DNA from: Bradyrhizobium mercantei
Lineage (GTDB): Bacteria; Pseudomonadota; Alphaproteobacteria; Rhizobiales; Xanthobacteraceae
DNA: 64,000 nt
Assembly (NCBI RefSeq): GCF_001982635.1
Contig: NZ_MKFI01000007.1
Location: 310,001-374,000, forward strand
Direction of reading: 5' to 3'
Shown: piece after piece, positions 15,012 to 23,383 of the stretch
Layout: every line of letters starts with the position of its first letter
Position numbering within the stretch: position 1 is the stretch's first letter
Notes under the pieces: generated by a model
Seen by the model: the letters and a program-made list of their open reading frames with translations, nothing else
Told to the model about the DNA's origin: nothing
The model's database searches: none
Made by a program: the position numbers and the translations under genes

Positions 15012-15030
15012 ATGTAAATAACATTTACAT
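15012..15030. promoter_or_regulatory. TetR operator upstream of the DUF2852 gene
   Basis: Perfect inverted repeat ATGTAAAT-AAC-ATTTACAT, 18 bp upstream of ATG 14993. A second site with the same half-sites (ATGTRAA...TTTACAT) lies at the start of the adjacent tetR gene, which points to shared control. Confidence 0.7.
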
Positions 15031-15108
15031 AGGTAGCCGATCCCTTGGGAAAGTCAAGCAGCGCGGATGACGCACCCCTCGGATTATTTTTTGCTCGGCG
15101 GTTGAACC

Positions 15109-15822
15109 TTATTTCGGCTTGCCCCACGGGCCGGACTTCTCGCCGGCCGGCGGTTCGTCGCCGGCCGCGGTTCCCGGCCTGCGGTCGGTGCGGAAGCCGA
15201 GGCCGCGCAGATAGATCAACACCTCGGCCTCGAGCAGATCCTCCGGCGACATCGGCAGCTTGCGCCGCGCCGCATCGCCGCGGCCGAACAGCGAGGCGAC
15301 GCCGTGCGACATCGACCAGATGTGCAGCGCCATCATCATCGCCGGCGGACGCGGCATGCCCGGCGGCGCCAGCGCCGCGAGCCGCTCGGCGGCGGCGCGG
15401 ATGATCGCAAAGGCACGCTCGCTCGCGGCCATCAGGGTCGGATTCGAGTCGACTGGCAGGCCGGATTCGAACATCGCGGAATAGAACGCGGGCTCCTCAC
15501 GCGCGAAGGCGAGATAGGCCTTGCCGACCCGCTCGAACGCCGTGACGGTATCCGGACGGCCGTCGTCCCAGGCCTGGGTCAGCAACGACTCGAATTGCTC
15601 GAAGCCGCGCTGCGCGATGCTGGCGATCAGCTCATCACGGTCGCGGAAGTGGCGGTATGGTGCGGCGGGGCTGACGCCGGCCATGCGCGCGGCATCGGCG
15701 AAGGTAAAGCCGGCCGGCCCCTTCTTCGAGATCAGGTCGAGGGCTGCCTGCAGCAACGCCTCTTTGAGATTGCCGTGATGATAGCCGCGCTCGGCGCGGC
15801 CTTGGTCCTTGCGCCAGCTCAT
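15109..15822 (-). CDS. TetR/AcrR-family regulator (WHG-type C-terminal domain)
   Basis: 237 residues. N-terminal helix-turn-helix (GYHHGNLKEALLQAALDLIS ... PAAPYRHFRDRDELIASIA, residues 14-70) and a C-terminal ligand domain with the HIWSMSHGVASL segment typical of the TetR_C_33/WHG group. The tail after about 205 is Pro/Gly-rich. It lies just upstream of the DUF2852 gene, whose promoter has a palindrome matching one that overlaps this gene's own start codon, so autoregulation and control of DUF2852 are likely (inference). Confidence 0.85.
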   Translation of the reverse strand: MSWRKDQGRAERGYHHGNLKEALLQAALDLISKKGPAGFTFADAARMAGVSPAAPYRHFRDRDELIASIAQRGFEQFESLLTQAWDDGRPDTVTAFERVGKAYLAFAREEPAFYSAMFESGLPVDSNPTLMAASERAFAIIRAAAERLAALAPPGMPRPPAMMMALHIWSMSHGVASLFGRGDAARRKLPMSPEDLLEAEVLIYLRGLGFRTDRRPGTAAGDEPPAGEKSGPWGKPK

Positions 15823-15839
15823 GTGAACGGCTTTTACAT
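15821..15839. promoter_or_regulatory. TetR operator overlapping the tetR start codon
   Basis: ATGTGAACGGCTTTTACAT: 19 bases with half-sites ATGTGAA/TTTACAT, matching the spacing of the site at 15012-15030. It includes two bases of the tetR start codon (ATG at 15822-15820), leaving no room for a separate ribosome site upstream of the operator. Confidence 0.6.
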
Positions 15840-15952
15840 GAGCCGGCGGTAAAGGTCACTAGCGGGCAGACCGCGCGGTCATCAAGATTAACGGACCGCC
15901 GGCCCCGCGCCGTCGCGGGCTGCTTTGCCAGGCTATCAGGCGGGATGCGCGA

Positions 15953-16486
15953 CTAGGCCGGGACGTAGGTCAGCCTGATCGTGTTCTGGCCCAGCCGCTC
16001 GCTCGCCACGAGGCGGAGCGGCCCCCGGGGGCCGGTGAAGAACGGCTTGCCGCGACCCGGCACGACGGGCCGGAGGTAGATTTGATACTCGTCGATCAGG
16101 CCGAGTTCGGTCAGCCTTCCGGCGAGTTCGGGTCCGGCGACTTCGATCTCGCCGTCGAGCCGCGCCTTCAGCCCGCGCACCGCCGCCTCGAGATCCCCCT
16201 CGACGAGATGAGCGTTGGGTCCGACCGACGTCAGCGTGCGCGACACGACCCACTTCGGCCGGCTCCGCCACACCGCCGCATACTCGCGCTCGTCCGCATC
16301 CCACTCGGGAAGGTCATCGTCCCAATAGCGCATCACCTCGTACATGCGGCGGCCATACAGCATGCCGGTCGCGCCGCGCACCTGCTCGATGAAATGACGA
16401 AACAGCCCAGGCTCTGGCGGCATTGGCTGATCGTGATCGACATAGCCGTCGAGCGACTGGTTCAATCCGAAGACGAGCTTCGCCAT
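15953..16486 (-). CDS. dihydrofolate reductase-family protein (RibD C-terminal type)
   Basis: 177 residues from ATG 16486 (MAKLVFGLNQSLDGYVDHDQ), preceded by GGAGATATCGCGCC. A longer frame to 16618 has no conserved N-terminus. Motifs of the RibD_C/YyaP group are seen: N-terminal LNQSLDGYVD, central GATGMLYGRRMYEVM, and GPELAGRLTELGLIDEYQ. Members are NADPH-dependent reductases of unknown substrate. It ends a same-strand run of small genes starting at 19527; gaps of 100-260 bp suggest several promoters. Confidence 0.8.
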   Translation of the reverse strand: MAKLVFGLNQSLDGYVDHDQPMPPEPGLFRHFIEQVRGATGMLYGRRMYEVMRYWDDDLPEWDADEREYAAVWRSRPKWVVSRTLTSVGPNAHLVEGDLEAAVRGLKARLDGEIEVAGPELAGRLTELGLIDEYQIYLRPVVPGRGKPFFTGPRGPLRLVASERLGQNTIRLTYVPA

Positions 16487-16746
16487 GGCGCGATATCTCC
16501 AGCCAGGGTTTTCAGATTGGATTGGGCCGGCAGGACCGGAGAGCGACGCCGCTCTCGGGCCGGGACGGGGCTCTCTCCGCTTGTCGCATCCGTGGAGAGA
16601 GCCCCACCGGGATCGCATCGAAGATGCGATCCGACCTAAGAGCGAGCTTCGCTCGTCTCGACCCCGCGAGCGGGAGAGGTTCAGGGAATCATCGGCGCTG
16701 TCCCGGCGCGCGGGGCACTAGCGCCTGGGCACTATCGGCCCGGGCA

Positions 16747-17109
16747 CTATCGGCCGGGGATCGGCAGCACCGGCATGATCTCAACGGCTTCGCCTGGGAA
16801 GATCGAGAAGTGCGGGTGGTTCTCGAACAGCTTGGCCGCGGCCTCATGCGAGGGCGCACGCACCACGGTGAAGCCGGTGAGCTGATTGGTGATGTCTGCG
16901 GTACCGCCCTCGCCGACCTTCTTGGTCTTGCCGAGCGGTCCGCCCATCTCGACGATCACGTCGTGGTGCTTCTCGACCCAGGCGCCCCACGCGGCCATGC
17001 CCTGCTGTTCCTTGGCACGGCGCTCAGTCTCGGGCATCGCGTTCCAGGCCGCCATCCGCGCGCCGTCCTTGCTGCCGAGATAGACGGCGAGGAAAGTGTT
17101 GGTGCTCAT
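16747..17109 (-). CDS. YCII-like small protein
   Basis: 120 residues from ATG 17109 (MSTNTFLAVYLGSKDGARMA), preceded by GGAG. Alpha/beta ferredoxin-like protein with a C-terminal LFENHPHFSIFPGEAVEIMPV, the part where YCII proteins place their acidic/His pair. It lies beside two further YCII/DGPF proteins on the same strand. Function is unknown; these families are often linked to ECF sigma factors and stress responses. Confidence 0.75.
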   Translation of the reverse strand: MSTNTFLAVYLGSKDGARMAAWNAMPETERRAKEQQGMAAWGAWVEKHHDVIVEMGGPLGKTKKVGEGGTADITNQLTGFTVVRAPSHEAAAKLFENHPHFSIFPGEAVEIMPVLPIPGR

Positions 17110-17195
17110 CGTACTTCTCCGTTGTGCTCGTAGGTGGTTTGACGATCGGTGGTTGGTGCGCTGACGCCATGCGGCGGCAGCGCTGGTTGCGAAAT

Positions 17196-17621
17196 TCAGC
17201 GCAGCGCCTTGCCCCAGCCGCCCTGCGGATGCTCGAAGGTTGCAGCCGCCTGCTGCACTTCCTCGGAGAAATCGCCCATCTCCTGCACCTGGCGGATCTC
17301 GATCATCTCGTTGGCGGTGGCCGGGCACTTGCTGGCCCATTCGATCGCTTCGGCGCGCGAGGCGACCTCGATCATCCAGAAGCCGCCGATCACTTCCTTG
17401 GCCTCGGTGAACGGACCGTCGATCACGACAGGGATGCCGGTATCGAACTTGACGCGCGCGCCCGAAGCCGGCGGATGCAGGCCTTCCAGCGTGATCAGCA
17501 CGCCGGCGTCCTTCAGCGCCTGATTGTACCGCATCATCGCGGCGACCCGTTCGGGGTCGAGCTCGAGCTTGGCCGGCGCGGACTCATAGCCGAGCGGGAT
17601 CATCAGCATCATGAAACGCAT
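17196..17621 (-). CDS. YCII/DGPF-family protein
   Basis: 141 residues from ATG 17621 (MRFMMLMIPLGYESAPAKLE), with AAGGAA 10 bases upstream. It has the family signature VVIDGPFTEAKEVIGGFWMI (about residues 65-85), which defines the DGPF subset of YCII-like proteins. The longer frame to 17780 includes an inverted repeat. DGPF proteins are commonly coded next to ECF42 sigma factors; one such pair lies at 30069-31714 in this window, and this copy could be a member of that regulon (inference). Confidence 0.8.
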   Translation of the reverse strand: MRFMMLMIPLGYESAPAKLELDPERVAAMMRYNQALKDAGVLITLEGLHPPASGARVKFDTGIPVVIDGPFTEAKEVIGGFWMIEVASRAEAIEWASKCPATANEMIEIRQVQEMGDFSEEVQQAAATFEHPQGGWGKALR

Positions 17622-17666
17622 TGGTCGGATTTCCTTGCCTGTTGAATCACTCGCAATCTTCACCCT

Positions 17667-17769
17667 CGTCATTCCGGGAAGCCCCACACGACGCCGACCC
17701 GGACTCCATGACTTGCGACCGTGATCATGTGTTCCGGGCGCGTCGCCCGTGCGATATCGCGGAATGACA
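17667..17769. repeat. inverted repeat between two YCII genes
   Basis: Arms CGTCATTCCG... and ...CGGAATGAC flank about 85 bases. It separates the genes at 17196 and 17777. Confidence 0.6.
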
Positions 17770-17776
17770 ACGGGTG

Positions 17777-18193
17777 TCACTTCTTGCCTGCCTGCGCGCG
17801 CAGGCGCTCGCCCCGTTCGCGCAGCTCCGGTGTCAGCGCCTCGCCGAAATCTTCCGGCGCAAACATCTGACGGATCTCGATCTCGGAGCCGCTATCGAAC
17901 GGCGCGCGCTTCATCCAGTCGATCGCCTCATCGAGCGACTTGGTCTCGATCAGCCAGAAGCCACAAACCAGATCGCCGCTGAGGCCAAACGGTCCGCGCG
18001 ACACGGTGCTCTGCCCGCCGGCATATTTGACGCGCGCGCCCTTGCTGGTCGGATGCAGCCCTTCGCCGGCCTGCATCACGCCGGCCTTGACCATCTCCTC
18101 GTTGAACGTGCCCATCGCGGCGAGCAGCTCGGTGCTCGGCATCACGCCGGCCTCGGTATCTCCGTTCCCTTTCACGATCACCATGAATTTCAT
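17777..18193 (-). CDS. YCII-family protein with degenerate DGPF motif
   Basis: 138 residues starting MKFMVIVKGNGDTEAGVMPS. The region aligned to the DGPF motif reads TVSRGPFGLSGDLVCGFWLI, so the Asp is replaced, while the following GFW is kept. The rest (KYAGGQ..., AIDWMKRAPF) fits the family. It belongs to the same run as the two YCII genes downstream. Ligand and partner unknown. Confidence 0.8.
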   Translation of the reverse strand: MKFMVIVKGNGDTEAGVMPSTELLAAMGTFNEEMVKAGVMQAGEGLHPTSKGARVKYAGGQSTVSRGPFGLSGDLVCGFWLIETKSLDEAIDWMKRAPFDSGSEIEIRQMFAPEDFGEALTPELRERGERLRAQAGKK

Positions 18194-18326
18194 CGTCCTG
18201 CTCCGTTGTCTTGTTCAGCGCTTCGCCGGTATCGCCGGTGCTCGTCTCAAGGACGACGCCGGGCTTGCCACGCCGACAGATCGAATGAAATTATTTCGGA
18301 GGTCATTGCACCGCGCGCCACAGCCT

Positions 18327-18698
18327 TCAGCGCTCCTGCCGGACGAGTTCGCCGTCCTGATGCGATGGGCCGAAATAGACGTCGACGCGCGACACCTTGT
18401 CGCCATCGAACACGAAGAACTCGGTGTTGCGAAAGCTCTTGCCGTCCTTCGCCACGCAACGATAGGTGACGAAGGCCTCGGCGCCATCGACCATGATGCG
18501 TTCGATCTCGTGGCGGCCGATCCAGCCCGAGTCGCGCCAGCATTCGGCGAAATAGCGCATCTTGTCGATGTTCTCGCCATACGGGGTGCTGAAGCGGAAA
18601 TCCTCCGCGAATGCCGCTTCGACCGCCGCGCGGTCATTGGCGAGATAGGCAGCGAAGAGCCCGCGGATGATCTCCGCCCTGTTGCCAGCTGCAGCCAT
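18327..18698 (-). CDS. SnoaL-like (NTF2-fold) protein
   Basis: 123 residues, start MAAAGNRAEIIRGLFAAYLA. The N-terminal helix with YLANDRAAVEAAFAEDFRFSTP and the later VTYRCVAKDGKSFRNTEFFVF strands fit the SnoaL/NTF2 fold used by small isomerases, hydrolases and ligand-binding proteins. No residue set allows a function to be named. It lies between a GST and YCII genes on the same strand. Confidence 0.75.
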   Translation of the reverse strand: MAAAGNRAEIIRGLFAAYLANDRAAVEAAFAEDFRFSTPYGENIDKMRYFAECWRDSGWIGRHEIERIMVDGAEAFVTYRCVAKDGKSFRNTEFFVFDGDKVSRVDVYFGPSHQDGELVRQER

Positions 18699-18873
18699 GT
18701 CGTCTCCACATGCATCGCCCGGGCCTCCGGAGCGAGGAACGCTCCAGAACCCGGGCCTCAGGGAGATGACGAATGGGACGGCGCGAACGCGACATCGCGC
18801 CGAAGTTTATTTTCTGGAACCGGACCAGCGGCCAGGTTCCGGCCCGGTTCAGCTTCCCTTTCAGCTTTCCTTT

Positions 18874-19527
18874 TCAGCCTTCCTTGGGGAACATGCCGAA
18901 ATAGGGCTCGGCCTCCTTGAGCACACGCGCGAAGGATGGCCGCGCCTGCAGCCGTGCGAGATAGGCCGCGAGATGCCGATGGCCGTCGGCGAATGGCTCG
19001 ACCTTGTTGCCGTAGAACAGCGCCGGCGCGGCGGCGCAGTCGGCCAGCGAGAATTGCCCGCCCATCATCCAGCCGCCATGCGCGAGCTGCTGGTCGAGAA
19101 TGCCATAGGAGGTGCGGAGCTGCGCCCGCGCCTCGGCGACGCCGTGCGGGTCCTTGCTGTCGGCAGGCCGCAGCCGGTCGCCGACGATCCGCTGCGTTGG
19201 CAAATGGACATAGAGATCGAGGAAGCGGTCGCGCAGCCGGGTCTGCAGCGCGAGGTCCGGGTCGTCCGAGATCAACCTGGCGGTGCCAGGATAGTGCCGG
19301 TCGAGATATTCGATGACGATGCTCGATTCCGGCACCGTCTCTCCCCGCCTCTCGTCGCGGAGCACCGGAAAGCGGCCGATCGGCGACAGCGCGAGCAGGG
19401 CTGCGCGCTGCGCGGGGTCGCCGAGATTGACCAGGTTTAGCGTGAACGGCGCGCCGTTCTCATACAGCGCGACCAGCGCCTTCCAGCAGAACGAGGACAG
19501 CGGGTGGTAATGCAACATCAGTGACAT
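18874..19527 (-). CDS. glutathione S-transferase family protein
   Basis: 217 residues. The N-terminal thioredoxin-like domain starts MSLMLHYHPLSSFCWKALVA, with SSFCWK as the active-site region and PESSIVIEYL as the glutathione-binding ES motif; an all-helical C-terminal domain follows (FSLADCAAAPALFY). Probably cytoplasmic detoxification. First gene of the minus-strand run of stress-type genes. Confidence 0.85.
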   Translation of the reverse strand: MSLMLHYHPLSSFCWKALVALYENGAPFTLNLVNLGDPAQRAALLALSPIGRFPVLRDERRGETVPESSIVIEYLDRHYPGTARLISDDPDLALQTRLRDRFLDLYVHLPTQRIVGDRLRPADSKDPHGVAEARAQLRTSYGILDQQLAHGGWMMGGQFSLADCAAAPALFYGNKVEPFADGHRHLAAYLARLQARPSFARVLKEAEPYFGMFPKEG

Positions 19528-20019
19528 CGGAACTCCATGATCGAACCAGTGCCCGCAGGACGAAGCCGAGGCCGCCCTGCCGACATATCGTGCGGCGATT
19601 ATTTTGCTTGCGCCGATTCAGGATCGACGCGACGCGCGCTCGTTGACCATGCGAATCGACGTGCCGGATCGATTCGCAAAAGCCGTCAGCGATATCAGTG
19701 TTCGTAATAGGTCTATCAGCGTTACTGAAGAAGGCCGCTTCCAATCATCCGCATCAGACGAAAGTTCGCATCGATTTTCGTCCGTAGGATTACGGTGAAC
19801 ATCGCATACCGACTATGGATGATAACGTGCAGATCGGAAAATTGCTTCGCAAGTTGAAATAGATGCATGCGTGCAATGGCGCGCTATGCAGTTCGTGCCA
19901 CGCGTGCGCGGAGCGCAGGCTTTACCGATGCTAAACGGCTCGCTGCAACCTTTCCGTGAGTTGCAGCAATCCGCTTTTCCCTCATCCCGTTTCATTATGT
20001 GAACCTTCACGGAGCCCTG
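19528..20019. other. 492-bp divergent intergenic region, no gene seen
   Basis: Holds the start regions of the minus-strand GST and the plus-strand chemoreceptor. The stretch 19590-19850 is less GC-rich than its surroundings. No convincing ORF, RNA or palindrome was found. Confidence 0.5.
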
Positions 20020-21690
20020 ATGTTCAGTTTCAGCAACAAGGCCAAGATCGACAACGCGCTGGCGCAGGCCGCAGCGATCGGCAAGTCGCAGGCGGTGATC
20101 GAGTTCAAGCTCGACGGCACCATCGTCGACGCCAACGAGAACTTCCTGAATGCGATGGGCTACGCGCTCGACGAGATCAAGGGCAAGCACCACAGCATGT
20201 TCGTCGATGCGGCCACGCGCGACAGCCACGACTATCGCGACTTCTGGGCGCGGCTGAACCGCGGCGAATACCAGGCCGCGCAGTACAAGCGCGTCGCCAA
20301 GGGCGGCCGCGAGATCTGGATCCAGGCCTCCTACAACCCGATCATGGACAGGAACGGCAAGCCGGTCGGCGTCGTCAAATTCGCCACCGACATCACCACG
20401 CAGAAGATCCACAGCATGGAAGACGCCGGCAAGATCGCCGCGATCGGCCGCGCGCAGGCGGTGATCGAGTTCAACATGGACGGCACCATCGTCAACGCCA
20501 ACGAGAACTTCCTCGGCGCGATGGGCTATTCGCTCGCCGAGATCCAGGGCAAGCATCACAGCATCTTCATGCCGCCGGCCGACCGCGACAGCCCGGCCTA
20601 TCGCGATTTCTGGGCGCGGCTGAACCGCGGCGAGTTCGCGAGCGGCGAATTCAAGCGCATCGGCAAGGGCGGCAACGAAATCTGGATCCTCGCCACCTAC
20701 AATCCGATCCTCGACGACCGCGGCAAGCCGTTCAAGGTCGTCAAGTTCGCGACCGACGTCACCCAGCAGAAGCTGAAAGCCGCGGACAATGACGGCCAGA
20801 TCGACGCGATCGGCAAGTCGCAGGCGGTGATCGAGTTCAACATGGACGGCACGATCCGCGTTGCCAACCAGAACTTCCTCGCCGCGATGGGCTATTCGCT
20901 GTCCGAGATCCAGGGCAAGCATCACAGCATGTTCGTCGAGCCCACCGAGGCGAGTTCGTTGGGCTACCGCGAGTTCTGGGGGGCGCTGAACCGCGGCGAG
21001 TTCCAGGCCGCCGAATACAAGCGCATCGGCAAGGGCGGCCGCGAGATCTGGATCCAGGCGTCCTATAACCCGATCCTCGACCTCAACGGCAAGCCCTACA
21101 AGGTGGTGAAATACGCCACCGACATCACCGCGCAGGCGATCGGCCGCAAGAAGGCCGACAGCGCGCGCGGCCTGATCGAGGCGGTCGCCGCCGGCAGCGA
21201 GGAGATGAGCGCCTCGATCCGCGAGATCTCGGAAACCATGACCAAGTCGAAGCAGAACGCTGCGGTTGCCACCGGCCGGGTCGAGGCCGCCGACGGCCAG
21301 GCGCAGAAGCTCAATGCCGCAGCGCAGGCGATGAGCGGTATCGTCGAGATGATCTCGAGCATCACCGGGCAGATCAACCTGCTCGCGCTCAATGCCACGA
21401 TCGAATCGGCGCGGGCGGGCGAAGCCGGACGCGGCTTCGCGGTGGTGGCCTCCGAGGTGAAGAGCCTTGCCAACCAGGCCAAGCAGGCGACCGACACGAT
21501 CTCCTCGGAAATCGATGCGCTGAACTCGATCGCCGCCGAAGTGGTCACCTCGCTGTCCGAGATCAAGGCTGCGATCGCCGGCGTCAACGAGTACATCACC
21601 TCCACCGCCGCCGCGGTCGAGGAGCAGAGCATCGTGACGCAGGACATGTCGACCAACATGCAGCGCGCCTCCGCCGAGCTCGCGGCGTAG
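20020..21690 (+). CDS. soluble methyl-accepting chemotaxis protein with three tandem PAS domains
   Basis: 556 residues from ATG 20020 (MFSFSNKAKI), preceded by GGAG; a GTG 21 bases upstream is weaker. No membrane span, so cytoplasmic. Three PAS units of exactly 122 residues start near residues 19, 141 and 263; each has IEF..DGTI, ANENFL-type and GKHHS segments. The C-terminal signalling domain has the hairpin-tip sequence GQINLLALNATIESARAGEA that contacts CheA/CheW. PAS domains suggest redox, oxygen or small-ligand sensing (the Aer-like group), but the ligand is unknown. Confidence 0.9.
   Translation: MFSFSNKAKIDNALAQAAAIGKSQAVIEFKLDGTIVDANENFLNAMGYALDEIKGKHHSMFVDAATRDSHDYRDFWARLNRGEYQAAQYKRVAKGGREIWIQASYNPIMDRNGKPVGVVKFATDITTQKIHSMEDAGKIAAIGRAQAVIEFNMDGTIVNANENFLGAMGYSLAEIQGKHHSIFMPPADRDSPAYRDFWARLNRGEFASGEFKRIGKGGNEIWILATYNPILDDRGKPFKVVKFATDVTQQKLKAADNDGQIDAIGKSQAVIEFNMDGTIRVANQNFLAAMGYSLSEIQGKHHSMFVEPTEASSLGYREFWGALNRGEFQAAEYKRIGKGGREIWIQASYNPILDLNGKPYKVVKYATDITAQAIGRKKADSARGLIEAVAAGSEEMSASIREISETMTKSKQNAAVATGRVEAADGQAQKLNAAAQAMSGIVEMISSITGQINLLALNATIESARAGEAGRGFAVVASEVKSLANQAKQATDTISSEIDALNSIAAEVVTSLSEIKAAIAGVNEYITSTAAAVEEQSIVTQDMSTNMQRASAELAA
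20074..21171 (+). repeat. three in-frame 366-bp PAS-coding repeats
   Basis: The motif GCGATCGG followed by a CAGGCGGTGATCGAGTTC segment starts at 20074, 20440 and 20806, exactly 366 bases (122 codons) apart. The similarity at DNA level suggests recent duplication or gene conversion. Confidence 0.85.
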
Positions 21691-21700
21691 GTTGCGGTGC

Positions 21701-21782
21701 GATCCTCGAAGGATGGACGGCCCGGGCTGGGGGCCGTGCATCCTTCGAGACGCCCGCTTTGCGGGCTCCTCAGGATGACGGG
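21701..21782. repeat. CTTCGAGG-type inverted repeat, copy 1
   Basis: Begins CGATCCTCGAAGGATGGACG and ends in CTCCTCAGGATGACG; related units lie at 22187, 23208, 26541, 36531 and 57938. Its end overlaps the tail of the GIY-YIG gene. Confidence 0.7.
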
Positions 21783-22105
21783 GAGAGATCACCCCGCTCG
21801 GCTCCAGCTCTTGCTGTGCCACCACGACGGCGTGCCAACTTACTGATGGTCATCCAGTCCGATCGTATCAAAGCCTGTTTCTTCTTGCGGCTCCAACCCT
21901 TGATCTGGCGCTCCGCAGCGATGCCATCCGTAATGCGATCGAAATGTTCAGACCATACCAAGACAACCGGTCGCCGGTTGAACGTGTAGCCGGGATAAGC
22001 ACCGGCGTTGTGCTGGTCGATCCGAGGGGCAAGGTCGTCGCCGGTGGCACTGCCGACGTAGAACGAGTCATCGGCACAGCGAAGCATGTAGACGTAGATG
22101 CCCAT
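21770..22105 (-). CDS. GIY-YIG nuclease family protein
   Basis: 111 residues starting MGIYVYMLRCADDSFYVGSA. The N-terminal strand pair (YVYML ... YVGSA), the later Arg in HNAGAYPGYTFNRRPV and the Glu in AAERQIKGW match the GIY-YIG fold of the UPF0213/YhbQ group. These small proteins are predicted endonucleases of unknown target. The C-terminal residues GDLSPSS run into a dispersed repeat and may not be original. Confidence 0.8.
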   Translation of the reverse strand: MGIYVYMLRCADDSFYVGSATGDDLAPRIDQHNAGAYPGYTFNRRPVVLVWSEHFDRITDGIAAERQIKGWSRKKKQALIRSDWMTISKLARRRGGTARAGAERGDLSPSS

Positions 22106-22186
22106 CGTGATGATTCCGCGCGATGTCGTTCAAGCAAGAATGAAGCAACTTCCATCGCGGTCAAGAGCGGATAGGACTAGCAGTCC

Positions 22187-22310
22187 CGTCATCCTGAGGT
22201 GCGAGCCTGGCGGTGCACTTGCACCGCTGGGGGAGCCTCGAAGGATGTACGGCCCGGCTGGTCGCCGTGCACCCTTCGAGGCTCGCTCCGCTCGCACCTC
22301 AGGGTGACGG
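22187..22310. repeat. CTTCGAGG-type inverted repeat, copy 2
   Basis: Arms CGTCATCCTGAGGTGCGAG... and ...CTCGCACCTCAGGGTGACG enclose a second palindrome around CCTCGAAGGATG. Confidence 0.75.
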
Positions 22311-22376
22311 AGAAACAGCTCCCGTTGACATCGCCGGGTAAAGGTCGCAGACGGTCGGGACTTCCTGCCCGAACCG

Positions 22377-23177
22377 ATGGACCTGCCGATGTCTCCCTCT
22401 GCACAAAAAGTCGCACTCGTGACCGGCGCCGCGCGTGGCATTGGGCTTGCCGCGGCGAAGCGCTTTCTCGCCGACGGCTGGCGCGTTGCGCTACTTGATA
22501 TCGAGGGCGCGCTGCTGGAGAGCGCGGTCGCCGCATTGAAACAGCCCGACAGCACGCTGGCGCTGACTTGCGACGTGTCGGATGCAGCCGGTGTGACGAA
22601 AGCGCTCGCCGCGACCGCGAGCCGCTTCGGCCGGCTCGACGCGCTAGTCAACAACGCCGGCACGGCCGTGTTCGCGCCGGTGCTGGAGACGTCGGACGCC
22701 GACTGGAGCCGGATCATGGCGGTCAATCTCACCGGCCCGTTCCTGTGCACCAAGGCGGCCGCGCCCCTGATGCGCGAGCATGGCGGCGGCGCGATCGTCA
22801 ACATCACCTCGATCTCGGCGGTGCGCGCCTCGACGCTGCGCTCGGCCTACGGCACCAGCAAGGCCGGCCTCGCGCACCTCACCAAGCAGCTCGCGGTCGA
22901 GCTCGCCTCGCTCGGCATCCGCGTCAACGGCGTAGCGCCCGGGCCGGTCGAGACCGCGATGGCGAAAGCCGTGCATACGCCGGAGATCCGCGCCGACTAT
23001 CACGACGCGATCCCGCTCAACCGCTATGGGCTGGAAGAGGAGCTGGCGGAGGCGATCTTCTTCCTGTGCTCGGATCGCGCCAGCTACATCACCGGCCAGA
23101 TCCTCGCCGTCGACGGCGGCTTCGATGCCGCCGGCATCGGCCTGCCGACCCTGCGCGGCCAACGGCGGAATGGGTGA
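22377..23177 (+). CDS. short-chain dehydrogenase/reductase
   Basis: 266 residues of classical SDR type. Seen: cofactor motif TGAARGIG (about residues 16-23), Asp after strand 2 (LLDIE) favouring NAD, NNAG motif, catalytic Ser in ITSISAVR and YGTSK (Tyr/Lys pair), and C-terminal ITGQILAVDGGF. The substrate is unknown. A Met 4 residues in (MSPSAQKV) is an equal choice of start. It stands alone between two repeat copies. Confidence 0.85.
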   Translation: MDLPMSPSAQKVALVTGAARGIGLAAAKRFLADGWRVALLDIEGALLESAVAALKQPDSTLALTCDVSDAAGVTKALAATASRFGRLDALVNNAGTAVFAPVLETSDADWSRIMAVNLTGPFLCTKAAAPLMREHGGGAIVNITSISAVRASTLRSAYGTSKAGLAHLTKQLAVELASLGIRVNGVAPGPVETAMAKAVHTPEIRADYHDAIPLNRYGLEEELAEAIFFLCSDRASYITGQILAVDGGFDAAGIGLPTLRGQRRNG

Positions 23178-23207
23178 ACACTTCCGAGCCGAAGGACGCA
23201 CCATCAC

Positions 23208-23362
23208 CGTCACCCTGAGGTGGCCGCTTCTTCAGCGGCCCTCGAAGGGTCGACGGCCCGGCCGGTGGCCGATTCACCCTTCGAGGCTCGCCCAGCGGCG
23301 CAATTGCGCCGCAAGGCTCGCACCTCCAGCGACAAAGGCGAAGCCTTTGCGCGGGGGTGACG
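23208..23362. repeat. CTTCGAGG-type repeat, copy 3
   Basis: Composite unit with CGTCACCCTGAGGTGG, CCCTTCGAGGCTCG and a final GGGGGTGACGGG, separating the SDR and cobalamin phosphatase genes. Confidence 0.65.
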
Positions 23363-23383
23363 GGACAAAGAGCTGCGCAACGG

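Noticed and set aside
19813..21825. 670-residue minus-strand frame
   Set aside because: It is the shadow of the triple-PAS chemoreceptor and repeats with its 122-codon period.
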